From Endomychus coccineus (taxonomy: Eukaryota > Arthropoda > Insecta > Coleoptera > Endomychidae), in NCBI GenBank assembly GCA_958510875.1, contig OY294068.1:15787282-15851281 (forward strand): a stretch of 64,000 nucleotides of DNA. Direction: 5' to 3'. Every line of letters begins with the position of its first letter. The first letter of the stretch is position 1. The notes beneath the pieces were generated by a model. It worked only from the letters and a program-made list of their open reading frames with translations. It was not told the origin of the DNA and did no database searches. The translations under genes were made by a program, and so were the position numbers. This document shows positions 34,890-45,796 of the stretch, piece after piece.

Positions 34890-35510
34890 ATTGTTTGTAA
34901 TTGGGATAATGCAGAAATGCATCATTTCACATTTTGAAAAGGTGGTAGACGTGGACAGACTGCTTTACAATGATGCAACAACCTGTGAGGACAAGAGATT
35001 GAACAAATTTATAATTGAAGTAATAAATAATCTTCATGTTTATTGTTTTGTAATAAAAGACAACAGATGAAACATACTAGATGAAAAAAATAATTGCACT
35101 ATTGATGCAATTGTTTGTCACGCAACAGACTTTGACCAATAGATCTCGGCACTTGGGAGGTGTACCATTGACATCATTATACCTACATATTTTTATGATG
35201 TGTAGTATAACATTACGTTTTCTGGATGTTCAGGTGTTACTTAACTCAAACATGATTCCGATTGCTCTGCTACATACAATATCAAAAAAAAAATAAATGA
35301 AAGAATGTTTGGAAAAATCAATTGAGGAATATCCAAATCACTTCGGAATTGTATAGCATACTGTATACGCATCCATCAACAATTGTCAACAGATAGACTA
35401 TAAACAATCATAACTTTATCACTGTCTATTCATCCAGGAACCAGACAAATAATTTTATCCTTATTCGTCCAACTAGCAGCAGCCCCTAGCGCCGAGCGCA
35501 TCAACAGTTG
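34890..35510. other. No gene recognised
   Basis: AT-rich. A 71-codon plus-strand frame at 35081-35296 has no motif. Confidence 0.45.
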
Positions 35511-35514
35511 ATGC

Positions 35515-35660
35515 GATGGCGATGGTAGCCCAACCGGAGTGCCCTCGTTTGCATATTGTATTGCTTTCGATAGCGCAAGTTCGAAACTCCAGGCTTCAAT
35601 GTTATCACAGGTTAGTTTACTAAATTTTTGGACGGAATTCCATCTGTCGTTCTCTAGGAA
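35515..35660 (+). mobile_element. tRNA-derived SINE (head plus start of body)
   Basis: tagcccaaccgg (about 35527) fits the RNA polymerase III A-box consensus TRGCNNARYNGG at every position. About 40 bases later gttcgaaac (about 35581) fits the B box. The segment between shares ctttcgatagcgcaagttcg with ctttcggtagcataggttcg in the minus-strand copy at 59.55-59.63 kb. The body continues caatgttatcacaggttag, a diverged form of the 149-bp repeat text caacgttatcgcaggttag. It does not fold as a clean tRNA. Confidence 0.6.
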
Positions 35661-35689
35661 TGTGCGCTTGAATTAACACCAGTTTTCTG

Positions 35690-36860
35690 TAGGTTGTTTA
35701 CCCGTTCATACAAACTTGGTGTTTCCTTCCAGCTGGAAGACAGTTAGAGTGCAACCAATTCCAAAAAAAGGAAAGAAGACCCTTCCTAATAATTATGGAC
35801 CTATTGCACCATTATCTGTGATCTCTAAATTGGTGGAGAAAGCTATCAACATCGAACTCCACTACCTAGAGAGTACCAAAATCGCTAATGTCAGGCAATA
35901 TGGCTTTCGTCAGCAGAGATCAACAGGACACTGCTTGCCTACTTAACACATGTATGACAGAAATCTATTGAAAAATATGGGGAATATCTAGCTGTAGCAT
36001 TGAATATCTCCGAAGCAGTTGATCGAGTCTGGCATCAAAGCCTTCATGGGAAACTTTCGTTCTTTTACCGCCTCAACTTTGTCGCTTACTATAGAGTTTT
36101 CTCTCAGATAGATCACTCCATGTGGTGGTTGACGAAGTATCATCCGATACAATGCTGGTGTCCCACAGGGATCTGCCTTGGCACCAACTTTGTTTCTGCT
36201 CCATATAAACGAGCTGCTGGAAGTGACTACCTGACCCGTCCAAGGCTTTGCAGATGATGGTACACTTCAAACCGCTTTTTCATCTACAGCCCCTATACCA
36301 TCCAATGAATCCAGAGGAACGAGACAGAGACAGGTTGACGCAATTAATGGAGATCTGGCAAATATTTTGAAATGGGAATCTGATAATCTAGTAGAGTTTA
36401 ATGCAACCAAAGCTCAATTTTGGGTCCTCCAGGAAGGCGGATCCCACAATCCCTAATACGATGATGTCAGGTACAACTATTCCTATGAAGTCTTCCATAT
36501 CCATGTTCGGGATCACCACCAACAGCACCCTCTCATGGGATGATCATGTAAGGGCCATTGTGAAAATCGCTTCACAAGAACTTGGTTTTCTATTCCGTGC
36601 CAAGAGCTACTTTACATGCCAGCAGCTCATCATAATCGACAAAGCACATTTTTTATAGAAATCTCGTATGTTGTTCCACCACGAGAGATTCCGAACTAGA
36701 CGGGCTCAAACTAGTCACCTCTTCATTGCCAAGCTCGAGACTTGCCTAACTTCTTCCTACCAGACTTCATTTTTCTATCGAACAGCGGAGTTGAGGAACT
36801 CTTTGCCTAGTGAGGTCTTTTGTTAAGCATATAACCTCCCAAATTGATTTTTTTTGCGTC
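35690..36860 (+). pseudogene. LINE L3 reverse transcriptase, internally deleted and frameshifted
   Basis: Frames in order: VFPSSWKTVRVQPIPKKGKK, NYGPIAPLSVISKLVEKAIN and VRQYGFRQQRSTG (RT fingers). Next is a shifted LNISEAVDRVWHQSLHGKLS (motif A; AFD changed to AVD), then CWCPTGICLGTNFV, a shifted relic of the VPQGSVLAPTLF block, at about 36.17 kb. FADDG appears at about 36.25 kb (gcagatgatgg). PTIPNTMMSGTTIPMKSSIS, LSWDDHVRAI and LGFLFRAKSYFT follow. A 3' piece reading FYRTAELRNSLPSEVF is the usual LINE C-terminal tail after a deletion. It is jockey-like and dead. Relatives of the same family lie at 39.7 and 53.9 kb. Confidence 0.88.
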
Positions 36861-36887
36861 ACGTGGCCTTTTGTTTTTGCTGTAACA

Positions 36888-37030
36888 TTATCCACTAAAA
36901 ATGTAGTTGAAGCCATAACCTTTCAGCTGTTGATGGCTAGTTACTTGGTAGCTGACATGTCAAAATATTTTTAGTGGATAAGGGCGCGATTGTTTCTTAT
37001 TCATAGTGCAGAAAAAGCTAATCAGAACAT
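36888..37030 (+). mobile_element. Family-B PLE terminal fragment, stem-loop
   Basis: ttatccactaaaaa (about 36889) and tttttagtggataa (about 36968) are exact inverses bracketing about 65 bases. Inside lie ctttcagctg and ggctagttacttggtagctgac, a decayed family-B hammerhead block (compare 51.6 and 52.78 kb). The downstream text agggcgcgattgtttcttatt matches 52.83 kb and the inverse of 51.56 kb. It lies immediately after LINE L3. Confidence 0.55.
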
Positions 37031-38940
37031 ACGATAACATTAGGAGACGTGGTTAATGCCAAAAATGCTGGATCTACTTAATTTTATTACGCATGAATTA
37101 ACAGACGAATAGCTCCACCCTAATTTTATCTACAGCCCAGATATTTCATATCAAGAAAATAAAATGACATAAAACATATTAGAACATAATATGTTGGACC
37201 TGGGTACCTCATTCTTAGGATAGGTATCTGACGGTGATACAATTATAAATAGATCATAATTTTTTTCTGGTCTATTTGAACCTAGTTCGCTTATAGTGAA
37301 CGAAAACAATTGCGAAACTAATTAGTTTTATGACGTTTTCCAGAATCTAACCTCAAATGCGTAGCCAAATTGATCAAAATAATTTGAGGAGTATAATTCT
37401 AAGCATATATATTCCGATGTAATGTTTCTTCCGGTATCAAGAAGAATTTATCGAAAATACTGATCTAGGATTTATTTACCTTTGAGAAAAACTTGGAGCA
37501 CGACCAAGTTCTTCTATTAATAATAATTCTTCTGGAACAGATGCCTGATGAAACGCTATATTACAATAGAGATATCGCACTGACACTACCATCCTCTAGA
37601 TAAAACGAAATCTACATCTAATCGTGGGATTATTACAATTAAAATTTTATCTACATTTATTCAATATCCAATTCCCAAAACAATCAATAATTTTCAGGCC
37701 ATTCTATCCATCGCAACCTTCCAATATAGCCATCTGCACACACGAATATACTTTCTTGACACGTGGATACTTATTTTGAAAGCAGTTACTCAATTCATAT
37801 GCTGATTATACGTCTAAGGAAAAATTAGTTAACGTGTTGATGTTTAAAAGTTGATCTCAAGATATCCATACCGCGGTAAAAGTATGAAGGTTGAGAAGAA
37901 ACGATAGTGAATGATACGTTTCGAATGAACAATAACAAATGTCAAATGTTCAGATATTTTTCTTTCCTCACTGTGTATATAATGATCAAAGGCTAAACTT
38001 CAAATCACATATCAATAGTCTAGTATGAACGGATGGAAAAACCAGATAACCTTGAGTCGATGTTTTCAGTTTGTCTTCGATTTAGGTAAACACGTTTTTG
38101 GATGGTTTTTACAAGGCTCCACGCAGTTAATTAGTTCTTATATTTTAGTATTAATAAGGCGTTTTTGAACCTTTCCTAGAATATGATCCACATATTGATT
38201 CAACTATCAAGGTTTATATGACGGTTATTAAATATTTACGTTCCAAACAGCTTGAATAACGTTGCCTGACATCTTAGACCTTATCCATGTTTTCCTTCTG
38301 CGCAATTTCCAAATTTCCTTGCCCCCTTAACCGCGCGTCTATAAATTATTGTGCCGCAAAAAAGTTTACTTCGATTCAGTCTCTATCGCACATTCAAGTA
38401 GCCCCAATTACGTTTTTAAACAGGTTCGTAGACTTTTGGTACGTTTGTATTGAGTTCAAATATTGCTGGGTGGCTGAAAATCTTCATCCCTTTAGTTAAT
38501 TTTTGCAATCACGTTGTAGCAATGAAGATTAAGTTTATCTACATATAAATGCAACACACAACGATCAACAGTGTCGTTTGGAATATTCAACGTGAACTAG
38601 ACACTTTGGAGAAAGCAAATAATGAAGATAAGTATCCTAAGATCCATGAAATGAGTGAAGTCCGATGACGCATGTCGCGCTTGATGACGACATGGACATT
38701 CCAACAGGTGAAGATAGGTGCGTTTGTGTGAAGAAGTTACCTACATTTTACTTTCATCGCGTTACGGAACTTGATCGGACGGTTTCGCAGAATATACAGT
38801 TGACCCAGAATTACATGCTCCTAGAACGCGATAATATCTACTATGTACCTACTCCTACCGACCTACGTAAGTATAAGAGGTGTATCATCAGTTACAATTT
38901 GTTCATTTCCGTATTCATTGAAATACTAGTGTTCCAGGCA
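37031..38940. other. No gene recognised
   Basis: Mostly AT-rich non-coding sequence. Short plus-strand frames at 38287-38499 and 38665-38946 lack known motifs. Confidence 0.45.
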
Positions 38941-39059
38941 AATTAGACGAAAAATGGTAATTTTACAGACCTCTATGTACGGCGGGATTTTTTGGTAGAA
39001 AAGTGTGGGTTTTGACATGTAGAAACTGATGTCACTGACACGAGGCCTGGCGCGGGGCC

Positions 39060-39700
39060 AATATCTCAAAAAACAAGCAATGTATCGGAAAAGTTTCGAA
39101 CAAAATGCAGAAAATAAAAATTGGGACAAAAAATCATCATTTTTTGATTTTCCGCATGGTTTCGGCCTAAAATGCGTTAAACCGCGTTTTATATGTACAT
39201 GTTATCCAAAAAACGTTATTATCTCGAAAATTGAGCATTTTCTTGAAAAAATTTTCAAATAAAAGTTGTTCAAAAATTCCTCTAAAACGAACGTTATTAG
39301 AAAAATCAGATTTTTCACGGAAAATCCTATTTAGGCATATTTTTCGCAATTAGTCGTTAATTTGGCAGACAGTAAGCCTTAAAGAAGAAATGTAATAGCT
39401 CTTTGATATATTCAGGGATATAACTAAGTATAAAAAATTAAAATTGTGGAAAATTCTTGGGAAATCATAGAATTTTCACTTCGATATCAGCGTCAAACGT
39501 GTCATTTTCTAGGTTTTCAAGAAAATGCTTAATTTTCGAGATAATAACTTTTTTTGGGTAACATAGCGAGGACACATGAAATATATATATGAAACGAACG
39601 TATTTTACGCGGAAACCGCGCGGAAAATCAAAAAATATTATAGATGATTTTTTGTGGAAATTTTTATTTCCTACAACTTTTGTTTGAAACTTTTTTTGGA
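39060..39700. mobile_element. Foldback-type MITE with diverged arms
   Basis: The left arm (about 39090-39250: accaaaaaacgttattatct-type text, ttgagcattttcttgaaaa, ttttgattttccgc) is the inverse of the right arm (about 39520-39690: ttttcaagaaaatgctt, cgagataataac, gcggaaaatcaaaaa). The arms are about 165 bases and visibly less similar than those of the 24.8-kb element, so it is older. The right side directly meets a LINE L3 fragment. Exact ends were not resolved. Confidence 0.6.
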
Positions 39701-39710
39701 TGAACCTCAC

Positions 39711-39895
39711 ATGATCGTGAGAGAAAACTCGATAGTAAGCGAAACAGTTGAGGCGGAAGAGAGACGAAAGTTTCCCAAAAAAGCTTTGGTACCAAACTCG
39801 GTCAAATGCTTTGGATATATCCAATGCTACAGCATGTTTTTCAATAGATTTCTGCCAAACATGTGTTTAGTAGGCAAGCAGATTTCCTGTTGATT
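39711..39895 (-). pseudogene. LINE L3 fragment (motif A region)
   Basis: On the minus strand: LDISKAFDRVWYQSFFGKLS, then LNCFAYYRVFSHDH, preceded by a shifted form of LLAYxTHVWQKSIEK. This matches 35.93-36.12 kb and carries the intact KAFD motif. It is cut by the neighbouring foldback element after HDHV. Confidence 0.85.
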
Positions 39896-39899
39896 TGTG

Positions 39900-40425
39900 C
39901 TGACGAAACGGAAGCCATATTGCCGGTCATTCACGATTTTGTAAGTCTAGTTACTGGATGTGCTCGATATTTATTTCTTGTTGACTTTTGCCATATAGCA
40001 GTGGCAAGATCTCTCTTGTCTAAATCGTTCAATAACATTACGGTCATCATGGTTAGTCGAGTTATTTATTTCTTCAAGAGAATGATCGATCAGTAACATT
40101 GGAAACTTTCTCGTCCCGCTAATGAGCTCGAGAGAGCGAAACAGCTGTCCGGAACTATTAGATTTTAATGTTTAGATTATGATATTCAATGTTTATACTG
40201 CAAAGTTTTGGCAAATTTTTCTGTTATTTATATAATTGAATTGTATAATAATTGCAACTTCCTTGTTGCATTTCCTGAAGTCCCGCATGAACTTTTGATT
40301 CCCAAAACGCAAAATATAGGATTGGTTTCAAGTGACCTTACATATCAAAGGAGACACTCTACGTATACGGGTCAAATCGTTATATTATGACCTACATATT
40401 CAGTAAATATGACACACCCTGTATT
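39900..40425. other. Unassigned; ends in a mariner-type MITE tip
   Basis: Short plus-strand frames (39863-40096, 40208-40390) have no motif. The string gacacaccctgta at about 40412-40424 resembles a mariner-type right end; no matching left end was found. Confidence 0.35.
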
Positions 40426-40769
40426 CATATCACATCAGTTACACAGGGTTCTCAATTAAAGGACTTGCAACGAAGTTAGTTATTGAATTTCTTTACCTTA
40501 TAAGGTTTACGTTACTCGACCTTAACCGTAATCAGTATCTTATAAGTTAAGGTTATCGCAAATTGGCACATTCTCTTTTCAATCACAGCGACACGTAAAA
40601 GTGATATTCGATTTTTTTTAAACGAAAACGATAAGCATCTACACTAATAATTATTCGATATATTATTAAATATGATTTAAACTGATTAGCACCAATGCAG
40701 TAAGAAGTAACATGTTTCGTTGTGTTGCACCGTTATATAGAGCTGAAGAGAATAATATACTTGATAAGT

Positions 40770-40900
40770 TATACATAAATTCTCGAGAAATAGGTCACAC
40801 TACACATATGCTTATTATTTTCGTCTATTCGTACGTTTCGGTCTCACGAGCATCATCAGAACGTATCAATGTGATTTCTTAAAACGTACGTAAAGACGGA
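40770..40900 (-). mobile_element. Family-A PLE terminal fragment with degenerate hammerhead
   Basis: Reversed family-A text: tctcgagaaataggtcac, then acatatgcttattattttcg, then the ribozyme block at 40823-40865. On the minus strand CTGATGA and GAAAC survive, but stem II (GCTC/GACC) mispairs and the cleavage triplet is lost. A second copy of the acgtacgtaaagacg text follows at about 40884. Confidence 0.65.
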
Positions 40901-40914
40901 AATAATAAGCATAT

Positions 40915-41240
40915 GTCCCCAAATACTCCGGAAAACTTTTCAAGTGTCATATTCGTGTTCAGCGACCCCAAAAACTCCTAAGACACAAATTTCGTTGCTT
41001 CCTCGTGACCTGGACGACCCGAGTGTGGAGATACCCAGGTATGTCCGAGTGATTGCTGGATATCATATTCGTGTTCAGCAATCTCAAAATCCTTCATGAA
41101 TTTAATTTTGCGAATGGTGACCTAGACGACCAGGGTATACAGATCCCCAGCTACTCCGAAGAAGTTTTTAAGTGTCATATTCGGATTCAGCGACCCGAAA
41201 AACCCCCGAGTGACAAATTTGAGCCACTCCTGATACATTT
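40915..41240 (+). repeat. Degenerate ~115-bp tandem repeat, three units
   Basis: The phrase tgtcatattcgtgttcagc recurs with changes at about 40948, 41063 and 41178. Each is followed by a variant of gacctggacgaccc and a tccgag motif. The 63-codon frame at 41053-41244 runs through units 2-3 and is probably incidental. Confidence 0.7.
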
Positions 41241-42060
41241 TTGATAAAAAAAACACTTTTCACAATTATTGAGCTCAGGATGCATCATTTTGATGCATTT
41301 TTACACTGTTATTATGAACTATGCATTTTCCGCGAAAATAAACTGGTAACAAATTTTCTAGAGGTCTTCCCTAATAAAATGAGCTCAAGCACGTTAAAAT
41401 CCGTCCACGGGAAAAATGTTCTTGGGTTAAAGTGCTATATTGCCTCGACTATGATGGTATCTTGAATGTCGTTATAAACGTTCTGACTTCTGACGGTTTT
41501 GACTTATTAATAATAATTACTCTACCGATGGAATTGGAATCAACGTCATGAACCTAACAGTAACGGATGCGGCAATATCTTTATGATATACAGGTTGTGA
41601 CGAGTTAAAGATTAATATCTCGGAAACGACAAAAAATGAACTAACTTATTTCTAGTAAACGTGAAGAACCTCAAAATAATCAGCCGTTTCTAATATATCC
41701 GAAATGAAATTTAGTCGTTTTAATTAATTATTTTCTTCAACATCCATTTCGGATGTACAATTATTATTACATACATCTATTGCGGCATGTTTATGTGGTC
41801 TAAAACCACGGAAAAGCTACTGGTGATTTCATTCATGGGAAGAGGATGAAGACTTCCGATTTCATCGCAACAAAATAGTTCGGTTTCAAATAAATCCGTG
41901 TTAAAATAGTGCCAAATATGGTTTTAACATAAGATGGCGACCACATGCACTTCCTACGTGGGAAAAACAAAAAAAAACTGGATTTACTAAAATCATTTTG
42001 ATCGGAACGAATGTTTTGTTCGCGCAAAAATTGAGTCTGAAGCATATTTGTATAATAGAA
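41241..42060. other. No gene recognised
   Basis: A string tatacaggttgtgacgagtt at 41588 may be an old transposon tip. Short frames on both strands have no motif. Confidence 0.4.
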
Positions 42061-42069
42061 TACGGTTTC

Positions 42070-42560
42070 GGACGGATATATATATAATTTGAATGTCAGG
42101 CATAAATTTACAATCACTCCTCCTCTGCATATGTCTAATAGCTTCAAACGATGTTTTTCATATCAAATATATAAGTTGTTTAATGAAGTCCCGAACAATT
42201 TAAAGCTGAATAAAATATCGTTTTTCAAGAAAAAAATTTATAATATACTGTTTCAGAAACAAACCGATGAGAATCAAGTAAGACAGTTTATTAAGTACCT
42301 AAGTACCTATGTATTATCTTTAATAAGCTAGTAATTTCAAAATATTATAATGACAGAAAATAGATTAAGTTAGAATGTAGGCATTTAGTGCATATTACCG
42401 GAATTTATTATTTTAGGGTCTTAAGTGCTAGATCGAGGGGTGGTTCGTTGTCCGCTTGAACTTCTCCCTAAGATTTCCAATTTAGTTCATAGTAATATTC
42501 TGTTAATGTAATATAGGGATTGTAACAACTATTTTGTGGAAATAAAGATGTATTATTATT
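42070..42560 (+). pseudogene. LINE 3' end: RT C-terminus and 3' UTR
   Basis: The frame 42089-42331 reads HKFTITPPLHMSNSFKRCFS, YQIYKLFNEVPNNLKLNKIS and FFKKKIYNIL. The SFxxxxxxxxNxLPxxxK...FK pattern closes many jockey/CR1 LINE proteins. It ends at a stop at 42331. About 230 bases of 3' UTR follow, closing with ggaaataaagatg and a (TTA)n-like tail at about 42540-42560. It is strongly 5'-truncated. Confidence 0.7.
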
Positions 42561-42675
42561 AAGTAGCAAAATGTCGGCAAAATAATAAATTATTAGATAG
42601 TACACTGCAATAGGTTGCTACAATTACTTCAAGCTAATTTAACATATGTTTCATCATATTAGTCAAAATATAGTA

Positions 42676-44979
42676 CAGGGTGTCCTCGAAATGCGTGGCC
42701 AAAATAAAAACGAAGATTCTTTGATTCGAAAAAAAGTTGATGAGCCTTTTTACTTTTGCCTCAAGTGTCTTGTTTACGCGGTAGAGGGCTTCAAAATTGC
42801 AAAAATAATTTTGTTTTTTCGGTATAACTTGAAAACGTGATGAAGAACTTTTACAATATTTAGCAGGTAAGTTACTGTCAATAATGGACATTTTTGAGAG
42901 TGGAGCACAGATCCTTAGAGACCATAGAAATGGCTCAAACTTGAGGATATAACGGGAAAAGTGTCCAGAACTTTTTTGTGGTCAATGTAATTCACTCGAT
43001 ATTTTTCATGGAGATAGCTTATCTAATTTGAAAACTTTTCTTACTCTTAGAAAATTTTGATAAAATCAAAGGATTAGGTTGAAAAAATTAATTTTCGAGT
43101 CTCTGCAATTTTGGCTTACTAATTCTACTTGATTAAAATACCTTAGTTGCCTTTGCTTTTCTAATGTCATTTTGGCATTTGAAGAATTTATTCTCAAACA
43201 GTCAGTTTTTACTTTGCTTTCCGTAAAAATTTTATAAAATTATGACTCAAAATTTCACCAACACTGAAATGGTTGATATGTTATTGATTTATGGACTTTG
43301 TCGTTGCAATGGCCGGAGAAGGGAAAGATATCCGCATCGCAGAATTCCAAATCGGCAAACCTTCGCGAAACTGGCAAATTTGAAGCAAATCGCAGAGAAA
43401 CTGGAGACGGACAAGAAGGACGTTAGAGCTCGAAGAAGCGATACTGGAAGCGGTTGAAACTGAACCTGGGATAAGCACACTACGTTTGAGACTTCGTATT
43501 GGAGCCTCAAAATCATTAGTTCATAATGTACTGAAAGAAGAACTGTTGTATCCCTTCATATTAAAACAGTTCAAGACTTATTGCCCATGAATCCAGGTCA
43601 TCGGCTAGATTTCTGTCGGCTTATTGTCCAAAGACAAAACGCAAACCCCAATTTTTGTAGAAGAATTCTGTTCACGGACGAAGATACTTTCACGAGATGT
43701 GGTCTTTTTAACCTCCATAATGAACATTTCTATGCTGATGAAAATCCTCATGAAACGGAAGTTACATATTTTCAGAATCAAACTAAAATCAATGTTTGGG
43801 TTGGAATTGTGGATAACTTTATTATTGGCCCTACCATTATACCCGATCGATTGAACGGGGAGAACTACTTGAACTTTTTGGAACAAAGGCTACTTGAACT
43901 GTTGGAAGACTTGCCCTTACACATTCGTCGTGGCCTGGTTTATCCATGATGGTGCACCTCCTCATTTCACATTAGCTGTGAGGTGACATTTGAATGCGGA
44001 ATATCCAGATCGCTGGATAGGTAGAGGACACGATGCACCAGTGAACTGGCCGGCCCGCTCCCCTGATTTGACGCCATGCGACTTCTTCCTATGGGGCGCT
44101 TTGAAGTCGAAAGTTTATGCAGCTCCAGTAAACACACGAGAGGAATTGTTGCAACGAATTAATCATGAATCGGATTTATTGAAGAATGATCCTGAAGTAC
44201 TAGCCAGAGTTCAATCCAATTTCTTGAAACGAATTAATTTGTGTATTCAGGAAAATGGGCAACATTTCGAACAATTGATGCCTTAGCGATTTCCCAAAAA
44301 GTTATGTTGTTTCTTTTAATTTAGCATTTGTTTTTCCTAAATAATCACATCGTTTCCCCATTTCTATTGTTTTTATTATTCGTGTTTTATCGAGATATTA
44401 ACCATTTCAGTGTTAGTGAAATTTTGAGCCATAATTTTATAAAATTTTTACGGAAAGCAAAGTAAAAACTCTCCAAATGCCAAAATGACATTAGAAAAGC
44501 AAAGGCAACTAAGGTATTTTAATCAAGTAAAATTAGTAAGCCAAAATTGCAGAGACTCGAAAATTATTTTTTTCAAGCTAATCCGTTGATTTTATCAAAA
44601 TTTTTTAAGAGTAAAAAAAGTTTTCAAATTAGATAAGCTATCTACATAAAAAATATAGAGTGAATTACATCGACCACAGAAAAGTTCTGGACACTTTTCC
44701 CGTTACATCCTCAAGTTTGAGCCATTTCTATGGTCGCTAAGGCTCTATGCTCCGCTCTCAAAAACGGCTATTATTGACAGTAACTCACCTGCCAAATATT
44801 GTAAAAGTCCTCCATCACGTTCTCAAGTTATACCGAAAAAAAACAAAATTATTTTTGCAACTTTGAAGCCCTCTACCGGCTAAACAAGACACTTGAGGCA
44901 AAAGTAAAAAGGCTCATCAAATTTTTTTCGAATCAAAGAATCCGGTTTTATTTTACCCACGCAGTTCGAGGACACCCTG
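42676..44979 (+). mobile_element. Mariner-like transposon M1 copy C (complete, TA target)
   Basis: Same tips as copies A and B, flanked by TA at 42674-42675 and 44980-44981; length 2304 bases. Inverted repeats span 42676 to about 43274 and about 44400 to 44979. The right one carries a small internal deletion (gagaataaattct region, near 44470), so it is about 20 bases shorter. Confidence 0.93.
43242..44286 (+). pseudogene. M1 transposase, frameshifted (copy C)
   Basis: It starts MTQNFTNTEMVDMLL. Copy C has a private 4-base loss in the linker (ctggagacgg against ctggacgcagacgg), a one-base loss near 43555 (tcccttcat), and an Arg-to-stop change at gtgaggtgac (43.98 kb). It shares the family break at GLVYP. 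The catalytic blocks ILFTDEDTF, FIHDGAPPH and SPDLTPCDFFLWG are all readable. It ends NGQHFEQLMP at 44286. Confidence 0.87.
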
Positions 44980-45539
44980 TATAAAGAGGACGTATGATAC
45001 TGTCTATTGAGTAAAATTTAAGACGGTATATAAATGGTTTCCATTCTCATAAGTTATTTGAAGGTAGGTTTTTGTAATCGTTAGATTTTCTTGGCCCTTA
45101 TACACATGCGCAGGAAAGTCCAGGCGGCAACGTTATCGCAGGTTAGTTTGTTAAATTTGCATATATTTTTGGGAAACACTAGATTAGGGTAGTACTGACA
45201 GGTTATTTGAAGGTGTGTTTTTGTAATTGTTTGATTATCCCTGGCCTTTATAAACATGCGCTGGAAAATCCAAGCGGCAACGTTATCGCAGGTTAGATTG
45301 TTAAGTTTTATATATTTTTGGGAACATTAGGCTAGGTTAATACTAGTAAGTTATTTGAAGGTAGGTTTTTGTGACTGTTTGATTATCCCTGGCCCTTATA
45401 TACATGCGCAGGAAAATCCAAGCGGCAACGTTATCGCAGGTTAGATTGTTAAGTTTTAATAAAGATTCTTGACCCAGTATGGATTATATGTAAAAATTTT
45501 CGGGAAATAAGTCACATTAACACTTTGTTTTAAATTTTC

Positions 45540-45581
45540 GTCTTTACGTACGTTTCGGTCTCACGACCATCGTCAGACGAC
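45540..45581 (-). ncRNA. Hammerhead ribozyme, PLE family A, minus strand
   Basis: On the minus strand: stem I GUCGU with AAGAC (four of five pairs), CUGACGA (allowed, N7 = C), stem II GGUC-GUGA-GACC, GAAA, CGUACG and the cleavage triplet GUA. The core is intact. Confidence 0.8.
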
Positions 45582-45754
45582 TTATTACGTCAAAAAGGGT
45601 TTATTAAAACTAATTATAGCACAAGCGTCTATATCGCACAAATTTCAATCAAAAAAGCCCACGCCGTCGAAACGAACAGAACCACGAATAATCGAAATTG
45701 TATCGTCAATATAATTGCTATAATTAGTTTTAATAAACCCTTTTGACGTAATAA

Positions 45755-45796
45755 TTCTTCTGATGATGGTCGTGAGACCGAAACGTACGTAAAGAA
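45755..45796 (+). ncRNA. Hammerhead ribozyme, PLE family A, plus strand (compensated stem I)
   Basis: UUCUU (45755-45759), CUGAUGA, stem II GGUC-GUGA-GACC, GAAA (45780-45783), CGUACG-UA, then AAGAA (45792-45796). Relative to the 33.55-kb copy the first stem I pair changed from G-C to U-A on both strands, so pairing is preserved. Confidence 0.84.
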
